A stretch of 64,000 nt of DNA from Deinococcus metalli (GTDB lineage: Bacteria > Deinococcota > Deinococci > Deinococcales > Deinococcaceae): positions 62,001 through 126,000 of the forward strand of contig NZ_JACHFK010000002.1 of assembly GCF_014201805.1 (NCBI RefSeq), given 5' to 3'. Under the pieces are notes generated by a model. The model had not been told where the DNA came from and searched no databases. It saw only the letters and a program-made list of their open reading frames with translations. Made by a program: the position numbers and the translations under genes. Within the stretch, counting starts at the first letter, position 1. The number at the start of each line of letters is the position of its first letter. This document shows positions 24,912-32,467 of the stretch, one piece after another.

Positions 24912-24917
24912 AGCATA
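24912..24917 (-). promoter_or_regulatory. -10 box (TATGCT) of the GGDEF-terpene synthase gene
   Basis: TATGCT on the minus strand, 8 nt before the GTG start and partly within the 37-nt gap after the upstream GGDEF-EAL stop, so the fusion gene may have its own leaderless transcript. Confidence 0.45.
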
Positions 24918-24940
24918 CCAAGCCGCCGCCCCGGGCGGGA

Positions 24941-27940
24941 TCAATGTGGCGGCGTGAGCATGGACGCCGACCGCGGCGACGTCCCGGCAAGGCGCGCCGA
25001 CCAGTCCTGCACGAAGCGCTCGAAGTCCGCTCCGTCCAGCCCGGGCGCGATCAGCCAGCCCTGGTGCAGGTCGCAGCCCACCTCGCGCAGGGCGTCCGCC
25101 TGGGCCTGGTGCTCCACGCCCTCGGCGACCACCGCCATGTCCAGCGCGTGCGCGAGCTGCAACGTGGCGCGCATGATCGCGCGGCTCTCCCACCCGCCCT
25201 GCGACGGTTCCCCGATGTCGCGGATGAAGGCCCGGTCGATCTTGAGTTCGTCCACCGGCAGCGTGCGCAGGCTGTGCAGGGTGGAGTAGCCGGTGCCGAA
25301 ATCGTCGATCGAGATCCGCACGCCCTCGTCCCGCAGCGCCTGGAGCATCGCCCGGGCGGACGCCGGGTTGTCGATCAGGCCCGTCTCCGTGACCTCCAGC
25401 ACCAGCCGGTGCGGGTCCAGGCCGCTGCGTTCCAGCGCGCGGCGCACGTGGTGCTCGAACTGCGCGTCCTGCAACTGGGTGCTGGAGACGTTCACGCTGA
25501 CCGTCAGCCGCGGGTTCGCCCAGCCCGCCGCGTCGCGGCACGCCGTGTCCAGCACCCACGCGCCCAGGCCGCCCATCAGGCCCGTGAGTTCCGCCACCGG
25601 GATGAACTGGTCCGGGGTGATCACGCCCAGGGTGGGGTTGGTCCAGCGCAGCAGCGCCTCGGCGCCGTACAGCTCGCCGGTGCTGGAGCCCACCTGCGGC
25701 TGGTACACCAGACGGAACTCGCGGCGCGGCAGCGCCTGGCGCATGGCGGTCTCCAGCGTGAGCGCCTGGATGCCGGAGCGCACGGTGGGCTCGAACACGT
25801 GCGAGAAGCGCTGCTGGCGCTTGGCCTGGTACATCGCCGCGTCCGCCTGCCGGTGCAGGGTCTCGGCGTCGGGCGCGGTGTCCGGCGCCACGCTCCAGCC
25901 CACCGAGGCCTGCAGCAGCAGCGGTGGGCCGCTCGCCAGCTCGAACGGCTGGTCGAATACGCTGCGCAGATCCTGCACCATCGCCGGCATCTGGCCGGGG
26001 TCGCTCAGCAGGAACGCGAACTCGTCTCCGCCCATGCGGGCCAGGGCCAGCAGGTCGTGGCGCTGCGCCAGCGTGGTCAGCCGGCCGGCCAGCAGCCGCA
26101 ACAGCTCGTCCGCCGTCGGGTGGCCCAGGCCGTCGTTCACCTGCTTGAAGCGGTCGAGGTCGATCAGACCCAGGGCGAGCTGCCCGCCCTCCTGCGCGAC
26201 TCGCCGCAGTTCCCAGTCCAGCCGCGTGCTGAAGGTCCAGCGGTTCATCAGTCCCGTCAGGGGATCGGTGTACGCCAGCTGCTCGAGCTGCCGCCGCTGC
26301 ACGTCGCGCTCCAGCAGCAGGGCCAGGGCCGGGGCGCGCAGTTCCAGCAGGTCCGTCAGGCCCTCCGGCACATCCTCCTGGGTTTCGTGCGCGGCGAACA
26401 GCACGCCAAGCATGCCGCCGTCCTGGTCGTACAGCGCGAGTTCGGCGGTGCTGCTCACGCCCAGCCGCGCGATCTGTGCGGGGTCCAGGCGTCCGTCGAG
26501 CTGCGCGGGCAGGTTGTGGAACACCAGCGGCCGGCCGGTCCGGTCCGGGTCTCGGCGCTGCCACAGCTCCCGCAGGAACGCGGGCGCCGTGTCCTCCAGC
26601 GTCGCCTGCAACGAGGCCGGCGCGTCCCCCAGCACGCGCAGGGCGCCCGCGTCCGCGAACACCACCGCCGCTCGCCAGCCCGGATGCCACACCTCCACGC
26701 CGCCCAGCATGGCCATCACGCTGACGTCCAGCGGCCGGCCCCGCAGGGCCAGCAAGTTCGCCTCGACGAGCCGCAACTGCACGTCCTGCGCGCGGTGGCG
26801 GTCCGTCACGATGCGCAGGTCCACCGCCCAGTGCGTGCACGTCCGAGCAGCGTCCAGGATGGGGCTGGCGGTGAGTTCCAGCCACTCGCGCAGGTCCGGC
26901 AGGAACAGCACGTACGTGCCGCCGCGCTGGCCGCCGGTGTGCTGCCGGGTCAGCCGCGCGCGCAGGTCGTTGATGGCCGCCAGGTCCCGCACGCCGAACG
27001 GCCAGCGGTGCAGCGGCACGTCCTCCAGATCGTGCAGGCCGTGGCGGCGCAGCAGCGCGTACAGCGCCGGGTTGCCGTACTCCATGGTGAGGTACGCGTC
27101 GCCGGGGCAGACGTTGATCACCATCAGCGCGTCCAGGGAGGTGCTCACCATGGTTTCCAGCAGCGTCAGGCGCCGCGTCTGTTCCATCGACTGCGTGATG
27201 TCCGACCCGAAGCCGATCATCACGTCCAGCGAGCCGTCCGCCCGGAACACCGGCGTGTACGCGCGGCGCACCACGCGGTGCCCGTTCGGAGTGGGGAACA
27301 GTTCCTCCCAGTGCACGGTCGCCCGCTCGTCGAGCGCCCGGCGGAAGTGTTCCTCGCGGCGCTCGGCCACGCGCTGCGGGTACCCGCGCCACGCCACGAA
27401 CTCCCGGTCGGTCTTGCCGACGATCTGCGCCCGCACCTGCGGATCGCCGACCGCGGCGGGGTTGCAGTACAGGTAGCGGCCCTGCGCGTCCAGCACGGCC
27501 AGTTCGGTAGGCAGGCTGGCGAGCACCTGGCCCGAGAACGCGAGTTCGCGCTGCGGCGCCGCCACAGGCTCAAGCGTCAGGACCACGACGGCCTGGCCGC
27601 CCGGCAGGGTCAGCCGCGTGCCGTGCAGGTCGCAGGGCAGCGCCGCGCCGTCGCCGGTCATGAGGTCGAAGCTGCGGCGGGGGAGCGCCGCGCCGCCCTG
27701 CGCGAAGGCGGCCACGCCGGCATGGACCTCGTCGCGGTCGGCGGGCGCGGTCAGGGCCGCGAACGACTGCCCGAGCAGCACCGATGCCGGGAGGGCCAGC
27801 CGGCGTTCCAGCTCGGCCGTGATGAGCAGGACATCCAGGGTTAGCGCGTCAAGGACCGCCAGCGGGTCCGCGCTGGACCGGAAGGTCTCCAGAACGGCCG
27901 CCCGCGCCGCGTGTCCCGCACCTCCTGGCGACGATTCCAT
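24941..27940 (-). CDS. PAS/GAF-GGDEF-EAL c-di-GMP signalling protein
   Basis: 999 residues, cytoplasmic (no membrane helix seen). About 20-125, 140-250 and 265-375 look like PAS domains (VLDAQGRYLYCNPAAV); about 400-545 resembles GAF; GGDEF domain about 548-710 with intact MGGDEF (637-641); EAL domain about 728-980 with EALLRW (761-766), NVSSTQ, LEVTETGL, DDFGTGYS, LKIDRAFI and VAEGVE. Both catalytic motif sets are intact, so it may make or break c-di-GMP. ATG 27940 is 7 nt after TACACT. It is immediately upstream of the GGDEF-terpene synthase gene (37-nt gap, same strand). Confidence 0.92.
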   Translation of the reverse strand: MESSPGGAGHAARAAVLETFRSSADPLAVLDALTLDVLLITAELERRLALPASVLLGQSFAALTAPADRDEVHAGVAAFAQGGAALPRRSFDLMTGDGAALPCDLHGTRLTLPGGQAVVVLTLEPVAAPQRELAFSGQVLASLPTELAVLDAQGRYLYCNPAAVGDPQVRAQIVGKTDREFVAWRGYPQRVAERREEHFRRALDERATVHWEELFPTPNGHRVVRRAYTPVFRADGSLDVMIGFGSDITQSMEQTRRLTLLETMVSTSLDALMVINVCPGDAYLTMEYGNPALYALLRRHGLHDLEDVPLHRWPFGVRDLAAINDLRARLTRQHTGGQRGGTYVLFLPDLREWLELTASPILDAARTCTHWAVDLRIVTDRHRAQDVQLRLVEANLLALRGRPLDVSVMAMLGGVEVWHPGWRAAVVFADAGALRVLGDAPASLQATLEDTAPAFLRELWQRRDPDRTGRPLVFHNLPAQLDGRLDPAQIARLGVSSTAELALYDQDGGMLGVLFAAHETQEDVPEGLTDLLELRAPALALLLERDVQRRQLEQLAYTDPLTGLMNRWTFSTRLDWELRRVAQEGGQLALGLIDLDRFKQVNDGLGHPTADELLRLLAGRLTTLAQRHDLLALARMGGDEFAFLLSDPGQMPAMVQDLRSVFDQPFELASGPPLLLQASVGWSVAPDTAPDAETLHRQADAAMYQAKRQQRFSHVFEPTVRSGIQALTLETAMRQALPRREFRLVYQPQVGSSTGELYGAEALLRWTNPTLGVITPDQFIPVAELTGLMGGLGAWVLDTACRDAAGWANPRLTVSVNVSSTQLQDAQFEHHVRRALERSGLDPHRLVLEVTETGLIDNPASARAMLQALRDEGVRISIDDFGTGYSTLHSLRTLPVDELKIDRAFIRDIGEPSQGGWESRAIMRATLQLAHALDMAVVAEGVEHQAQADALREVGCDLHQGWLIAPGLDGADFERFVQDWSARLAGTSPRSASMLTPPH

Positions 27941-27947
27941 AGCGTGG

Positions 27948-27953
27948 AGTGTA
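27948..27953 (-). promoter_or_regulatory. -10 box (TACACT) of the GGDEF-EAL gene
   Basis: TACACT on the minus strand, 7 nt before the ATG; leaderless spacing. Confidence 0.45.
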
Positions 27954-28005
27954 CCGGGCAGGTCCCGGCCACGCCGCGCGGTTTCCGCCTTCATCCGGTA
28001 TTCAT

Positions 28006-28033
28006 GCGCGGGGGGGGCTGCCCGCCCCCGCGC
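28006..28033 (-). terminator. GC-rich hairpin after dgoD
   Basis: GCGCGGGGG (28006-28014) pairs with CCCCCGCGC (28025-28033), directly abutting the dgoD stop codon. It has no T-run, so termination is only possible. Confidence 0.4.
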
Positions 28034-29182
28034 TCACCACTCCGCGACGCTGCCGTCCGCATGGCGCCACAGCGGATTGCGCCAGCGGTGCCCCACCCGG
28101 GCCAGTGCGCGGACGTGCTCCTCGTTCACCGTGACGCCCAGCCCCGGGCCCTGCGGAATGGGAACGAATCCACCGCTGTACGCGAACACCGCCGGGTCGC
28201 TCAGGTAGTCCAGCAGGTCGCTGCCCTCGTTGTAGTGGATGCCCAGGCTCTGCTCCTGGATGGCGGCGTTGTGCGCCACGGCGTCCAGTTGCAGGCACGC
28301 TGCCAGCGCAATCGGCCCCAGCGGGCAATGCGGCGCGATCGCCACGTCGTAGGCCTCGGCCATCGCGGCGATCTTGCGGCACTCCGTCAGGCCGCCCGCG
28401 TGCGACAGGTCCGGCTGGAGGATGTCCGCCAGGCCCTCCTGAAGGACCGTCTTGAACTCCCAGCGGGAATACAGCCGCTCGCCCAGCGCGATCGGCGTGG
28501 TCGTCACCCGGCGCACCTCGCGCAGCGCCTCCACGTTCTCGCTGAGCACCGGTTCCTCGATGAACAGCAGCCGCATCGCGTCGAGTTCACGCGCCAGCAC
28601 GCGGGCCATCGGCAGGTGGACGCGCCCGTGGAAGTCCACCGCGACGCCGAAATCCGGCGTGGTGGCGTCGCGCACCGCCTGCACGCGGGCGAGCACCGCG
28701 TCGATCTTCGACGGCACGTCCAGGTAGCTCAGTTCCTCGGTGGCGTTCATCTTGACGGCCGTGAAGCCGGCCGCGAGCGCGGCGCGCGCCGCCCGGGCCA
28801 CGTCGTCCGGTCGGTCGCCGCCGATCCATGAGTACACGCGCATGCGGTCGCGCACCGGACCGCCCAGCAGCTGGTACGCGGGCGCGCCGTACACCTGCCC
28901 CTTGATGTCCCACAGCGCCTGGTCGATGCCCGCGATGGCGCTCATGAACACCGCGCCGCCCCGGTAGAACCCGCCCCGGTGCATGACCTGCCACAGGTCC
29001 TCGATGCGCGCCGGGTCCTGCCCGATCAGCAGGTCCGACAGCTCCTGCACGGCCGCCTGCACGGTGTGCGCGCGGCCCTCCACGACAGGCTCGCCCCACC
29101 CGCTGACGCCCTCGTCGGTCTCGATCTTCAGGAACAGCCAGCGCGGCGGCACCACGAAGGTCTCCAGGCGCGTGATCTTCAC
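28034..29182 (-). CDS. dgoD: D-galactonate dehydratase (enolase superfamily)
   Basis: 382 residues, the same length as E. coli DgoD and alike throughout. It converts D-galactonate to 2-keto-3-deoxygalactonate. Seen: KIETDEGVSGWGEPVVEGRA, HRGGFYRGGAVFMSAIAGIDQALWDIKGQ, metal ligands in VDFHGRV, FIEEPVL and ALGERLYSR, the histidine in LQPDLSHAGGLTE, IAPHCPLGPIALAACLQ and the C-terminal WRNPLWRH..GSVAEW. Divergent from an SDR across 100 bp; kinase and aldolase genes of the pathway are not present here. Confidence 0.93.
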   Translation of the reverse strand: MKITRLETFVVPPRWLFLKIETDEGVSGWGEPVVEGRAHTVQAAVQELSDLLIGQDPARIEDLWQVMHRGGFYRGGAVFMSAIAGIDQALWDIKGQVYGAPAYQLLGGPVRDRMRVYSWIGGDRPDDVARAARAALAAGFTAVKMNATEELSYLDVPSKIDAVLARVQAVRDATTPDFGVAVDFHGRVHLPMARVLARELDAMRLLFIEEPVLSENVEALREVRRVTTTPIALGERLYSRWEFKTVLQEGLADILQPDLSHAGGLTECRKIAAMAEAYDVAIAPHCPLGPIALAACLQLDAVAHNAAIQEQSLGIHYNEGSDLLDYLSDPAVFAYSGGFVPIPQGPGLGVTVNEEHVRALARVGHRWRNPLWRHADGSVAEW

Positions 29183-29270
29183 GGAATCCCTCCGCCGCGT
29201 GCGGGGACAGGCTCGGCCGGCCGCTGGGTGCGCATCACCGGCATTGTTCCACGCCCGTGTTGCGTGGGCC

Positions 29271-29276
29271 TATGCT
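29271..29276 (+). promoter_or_regulatory. -10 box (TATGCT) of the SDR gene
   Basis: TATGCT, 6 nt before the ATG at 29283; leaderless spacing. Confidence 0.5.
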
Positions 29277-29282
29277 CCGGCC

Positions 29283-30065
29283 ATGTCCGAGCCGACCACC
29301 GCGCCCCGCTCCCTCTTCGACCTGACCGGCCGCCGGGCGCTGATCACCGGCAGCAGCGGCGGTATCGGCCTGGAACTCGCGCGCGGCCTGGCGCAGCACG
29401 GCGCGGCGGTCGTGCTCAACGGCCGCACCGCTGCCCGCGTGACCGGCGCCGTGGACGCCCTGCGCGCCGAGGGACTGGACGCGACTCCGGCCGTGTTCGA
29501 CGTGACGGACGAGGCCCAGGTCGGCGCGGGGATCGCCCGGGTGCTTGCGGACGGCGACCTGCACGTCCTGATCAACAACGCGGGCATCCAGCGGCGCGGC
29601 GCCCTGGTCGACCTGCCGCTCGCCACGTGGGACGAGGTGCTGCGCACCGACCTCACCGCGCCCATGCTGGTGTCGCGGGCGGTCGCGCCGCACTTCCTCG
29701 GCCGGGGCAGCGGCAAGATCGTGCACGTCCTGTCGGTCATGAGCGAGGTCGGGCGGCGCAGTGTCGCGCCCTACACGGCGGCCAAGGGCGGCCTGAAGAT
29801 GCTCACGCGCGCCATGTGCGCCGAGTGGGCGCCCGGCGGCGTGCAGGTGAACGGCCTCGGCCCCGGGTACTTCCGCACCGACATGAACGCTGCCCTGCTG
29901 GCCGACCCCGCCTTCACCGCGTGGGTGGAGGGCCGCACGCCCGCCGGCCGCTGGGGCGACCCACGTGAGCTGGTCGGCGCGGCCGTGTTCCTGTCGGCGC
30001 CGGCCAGCGATTTCGTGAATGGACAGGTGCTGTACGTGGACGGCGGCATGCTCGCCGTGCTGTGA
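29283..30065 (+). CDS. SDR-family oxidoreductase, gluconate 5-dehydrogenase/KduD-like
   Basis: 260 residues of a classical short-chain dehydrogenase: cofactor motif ALITGSSGGIGLELA, LINNAGIQRRGALVDLP, catalytic Ser in VLSVMSE, YTAAKGG (Tyr and Lys) and the C-terminal YVDGGMLAVL. The IQRR after NNAG and the length fit the gluconate 5-dehydrogenase/2-deoxygluconate dehydrogenase group. Its position opposite dgoD suggests sugar-acid metabolism. ATG 29283 is chosen by the leaderless -10 box. Confidence 0.85.
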   Translation: MSEPTTAPRSLFDLTGRRALITGSSGGIGLELARGLAQHGAAVVLNGRTAARVTGAVDALRAEGLDATPAVFDVTDEAQVGAGIARVLADGDLHVLINNAGIQRRGALVDLPLATWDEVLRTDLTAPMLVSRAVAPHFLGRGSGKIVHVLSVMSEVGRRSVAPYTAAKGGLKMLTRAMCAEWAPGGVQVNGLGPGYFRTDMNAALLADPAFTAWVEGRTPAGRWGDPRELVGAAVFLSAPASDFVNGQVLYVDGGMLAVL

Positions 30066-30116
30066 GGTGGGGCCAGCCGAGCACGCTCAGGGCGCACCGC
30101 CACATCCGCACTCCGG

Positions 30117-31160
30117 CTACGACACCGGCGACGGGCTGAGGGTCCGGCGGGTCTGGCCCGGTGGCGTCCACAGCGGCTGGGCCAGCGGCCACAGAGGACC
30201 GGGCACCGCGAGCCGCAGCACCGCCCACGCGGCCAGCGGCAGCGCGGTGACCGACGGCACGATCAGCCACTCGTCCTCGCGGTCGTCCGCGCCGAACTGC
30301 GCCTTAAAGTGCTGCAGGCCGTCCACGTGGTACCAGCGCGCCACCACGGGTCTCAGGAAGCGCAGGTGCAGGCGCCCGGCGTGGCCGGTGAGCGGCACGC
30401 CGCCCAGCGTGACGCTGCTCGCGCCCTCGGCCCCGAAGGTCTGCAGCGCGTGCGCGACCACGCTGGCGGCCGTGCCGCGCGGACTGCGCTCGTCGCGCAC
30501 CACGTCCTCCAGGTACCACCCGCGGCGGCCGGGCAGCGGAGACGCGGACACGAACGCGAGCAGCGTGCCGTCCGGCGCAGTCGCCACGAACGTTCGTTTC
30601 AGCCCTGGGTGCTGCGCGGGGTCGAGCTGGAAAATCCAGTCCAGGCCGGTGCCCGCGCGGCGTCCCGCCAGCCACCGCCGGGCCAGCGTCCGCAGCGCGG
30701 CGCGCAGTTCCGCGTCCGGCCCGTGAACCTCACGCACCCGAACACCCTGGCGCGCCGCCCGGTTCATGTCGTTGCGCAGCCGGGCGTAGCGGTTGCCACG
30801 CGGCGCCCAGTGCCGCGGATCGAGGTACGACGCCTCGCCCAGGTGGACCGCCAGCAGGCCCAGGTGCACGGCGACCGTTCTCACCGCCGGGCCGACCGGC
30901 GCGAGGATCGCCGTGCGTCCCGCCCGCCGGGCCTGTACCAGGAAGGCGCGCAGCAGATCGGGCAGCGCGTCCGCCGGGGCGAGCGGTTCGCCCGCCACCC
31001 ACGCCCGGCCGACCACCCGGTACGGGATGCTGCCGGTCACGCCAGGGGTCTCGAACAGCTCGATACGGTCGTCGATGGCGACCAGCGAGGACGGATTGCG
31101 GGCATACCGGGCGTGGTGCTCCAGGGCACGCCGGACAGCCGGCTGGGTGGGCGGGGTCAT
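30117..31160 (-). CDS. MprF C-terminal-like (DUF2156) aminoacyl-phosphatidylglycerol synthase-type protein
   Basis: 347 residues resembling the soluble acyltransferase-fold domain of lysyl-phosphatidylglycerol synthases: NPSSLVAIDDRIELFETPGV, YRVVGRAWVAGEPLAPADALPDLLRAFL, GNRYARLRNDMNRAARQGVRVREV, FVSASPLPGRRGWYLEDVVRDERSPRGTAASVVAHAL. The N-terminal flippase helices of full MprF are absent; one weak hydrophobic segment is near the C-terminus (LPLAAWAVLRLAV). It could transfer amino acids to lipid or act on another substrate. ATG 31160 is 8 nt after TAGCGT. Confidence 0.8.
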   Translation of the reverse strand: MTPPTQPAVRRALEHHARYARNPSSLVAIDDRIELFETPGVTGSIPYRVVGRAWVAGEPLAPADALPDLLRAFLVQARRAGRTAILAPVGPAVRTVAVHLGLLAVHLGEASYLDPRHWAPRGNRYARLRNDMNRAARQGVRVREVHGPDAELRAALRTLARRWLAGRRAGTGLDWIFQLDPAQHPGLKRTFVATAPDGTLLAFVSASPLPGRRGWYLEDVVRDERSPRGTAASVVAHALQTFGAEGASSVTLGGVPLTGHAGRLHLRFLRPVVARWYHVDGLQHFKAQFGADDREDEWLIVPSVTALPLAAWAVLRLAVPGPLWPLAQPLWTPPGQTRRTLSPSPVS

Positions 31161-31224
31161 CTCACGCCACGCTAGCCACGGCCGCTGGGAGGAACATGAA
31201 ACGCCGCGGTGACCCGCACTGGGC

Positions 31225-31258
31225 GAGGGGCGCCGCCGACATGTCGGCGGCGCCCCTC
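31225..31258. terminator. 34-bp perfect palindrome after the hot-dog gene
   Basis: A self-complementary 34-bp stretch centred on GACATGTC, starting 9 bp past the stop of the minus-strand hot-dog gene. RNA from either strand would form a very stable hairpin. No T-run follows on either side. Likely a 3' end or terminator for the minus-strand gene; it also lies upstream of the DUF2156 gene. Confidence 0.5.
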
Positions 31259-31267
31259 CGGGGTCGC

Positions 31268-32116
31268 TCAGGCAGGGGTCAGGTGCAGGGTCATCTCGCT
31301 GACGACCGCATCGGAGGCCGACGCCGCGCACGCGTACGTGCCGGGAGCCGTGGGCGTGACCTCGAAGCGGGCGCTTTCGCCGGCCCAGCAGAAATCCAGC
31401 GCCGACATCGTCGCGGCCGCGACGCGGTAGGGCGCGCGGTAGTGGCGGCTGGCGACGACGCCCAGCTGGCCCATCAACACCGCGACCGGCATGGCCGGGA
31501 AGTTCTCGAAGTGGCCGGCGCAGGCGTCGCGGGGAATCTCGGGCAGCGTCAGCACGGTCGTGTTCCCCTCGGTGGTGAAGTCGCCGGTGGGGGGATCGGG
31601 CATGCGGTCGTAGTTCAGCACGCTGAAGGTCGGGTCGTACTTGGAGCGGAACAGCCGCCTGAACGACGCGTCGCTGAGGATGGTGTACGTCACGCGCAGG
31701 TGCGCGAGGTCCCGGCCGCCGGCGGTGATCACGATCTCGGCCACCGCCTGGCGCTTGTTGCGGTCGAGCACCGTGGCGCTGAAGGACACCTCGGAGCCGT
31801 ACGGCGCCGCGTTGGCGAACCCGGTGTACGACGCGTCCTGCGCGAGGTAGTAGCGGCGGTCGTCGTCGTCGAAGGCGAGGGCCACGGCGCACAGGCCGCA
31901 GATGGCGGCGTGGCGGCTGATCTCGCCGGCCTGCATGGGCCCCTGCTCGGCGGTGGCGCGCGACTCGGCGGTCGCCTCGGCCATGAACGTCCCGTCGAAG
32001 AGGCGCAGGTTCTGCAGGGCGAAGTAGGGGGCCCGCACGCAGATACGCTTCATCAGGTGGTGGGTGTCCACCGGGCTGAACAGGGTCGGAAGGGAGGCGC
32101 GGCTGTGATCGAGCAT
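31268..32116 (-). CDS. double hot-dog-fold, FabA/FabZ-like protein
   Basis: 282 residues. The C-terminal half has AGHFENFPAMPVAVLMGQLGV (200-220), close to the GHFPxxPxMPGVL signature of hydroxyacyl-ACP dehydratases including its His; the N-terminal half has a helix PMQAGEISRHAAICGLCAVAL followed by strands, as in a second hot-dog. The catalytic Glu/Asp of FabZ/FabA was not identified. Probably a thioester-handling enzyme in lipid or secondary metabolism; the substrate is unknown. AGGAG is 7 nt before ATG 32116 and a sigma70-like promoter is upstream. Confidence 0.65.
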   Translation of the reverse strand: MLDHSRASLPTLFSPVDTHHLMKRICVRAPYFALQNLRLFDGTFMAEATAESRATAEQGPMQAGEISRHAAICGLCAVALAFDDDDRRYYLAQDASYTGFANAAPYGSEVSFSATVLDRNKRQAVAEIVITAGGRDLAHLRVTYTILSDASFRRLFRSKYDPTFSVLNYDRMPDPPTGDFTTEGNTTVLTLPEIPRDACAGHFENFPAMPVAVLMGQLGVVASRHYRAPYRVAAATMSALDFCWAGESARFEVTPTAPGTYACAASASDAVVSEMTLHLTPA

Positions 32117-32155
32117 GGGGAAGCTCCTCGGGGGGTAGGGAGAACTGTTGAGTAG

Positions 32156-32183
32156 TCTATAGAAAAGCTTCATGAATATGCAA
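32156..32183 (-). promoter_or_regulatory. sigma70-type promoter of the hot-dog gene
   Basis: On the minus strand TTGCAT (32178-32183), 16-bp spacer, TATAGA (32156-32161), about 40 nt before the start in an AT-rich patch. The rest of the gap to 32430 holds no gene; a short GTTCTG-T-CAGAAC dyad lies near 32211. Confidence 0.55.
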
Positions 32184-32430
32184 CTGCCTTCACAACCGCT
32201 CCGGTGTGAGAGTTCTGTCAGAACGGTCGTGAAAAGCCGGGACCGTCCAGCACGTCCCATTCCCGAACGGGCAGGGTCACGGAAATGCCGCTGGACCCCG
32301 CCGTTCATGAGGCAGGCGTGAGCCCCCGAATGGGGGTACTCGTGGGATGAACTTCACGTGAGGCGCCGGGCAGGGTTGGTAAACGCCCATTCCCTGACCT
32401 TGCCAAGCTGCGTCCACCGCCATGACGACG

Positions 32431-32451
32431 TCCCGCCCAGAACGGGCGGGA
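32431..32451 (-). terminator. hairpin after the second GGDEF-EAL gene
   Basis: TCCCGCCC and GGGCGGGA with a 5-nt loop, 17 nt past the stop of the minus-strand GGDEF-EAL gene. No T-run follows. Confidence 0.45.
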
Positions 32452-32467
32452 ACCGTGTCCAGCGGGA

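Noticed and set aside
31196..32155. 319-codon plus-strand frame preceded by GGGAGGAAC
   Set aside because: Despite a fair ribosome-binding site it runs antisense through the hot-dog gene and has no recognisable fold; the site also lies next to the perfect palindrome.
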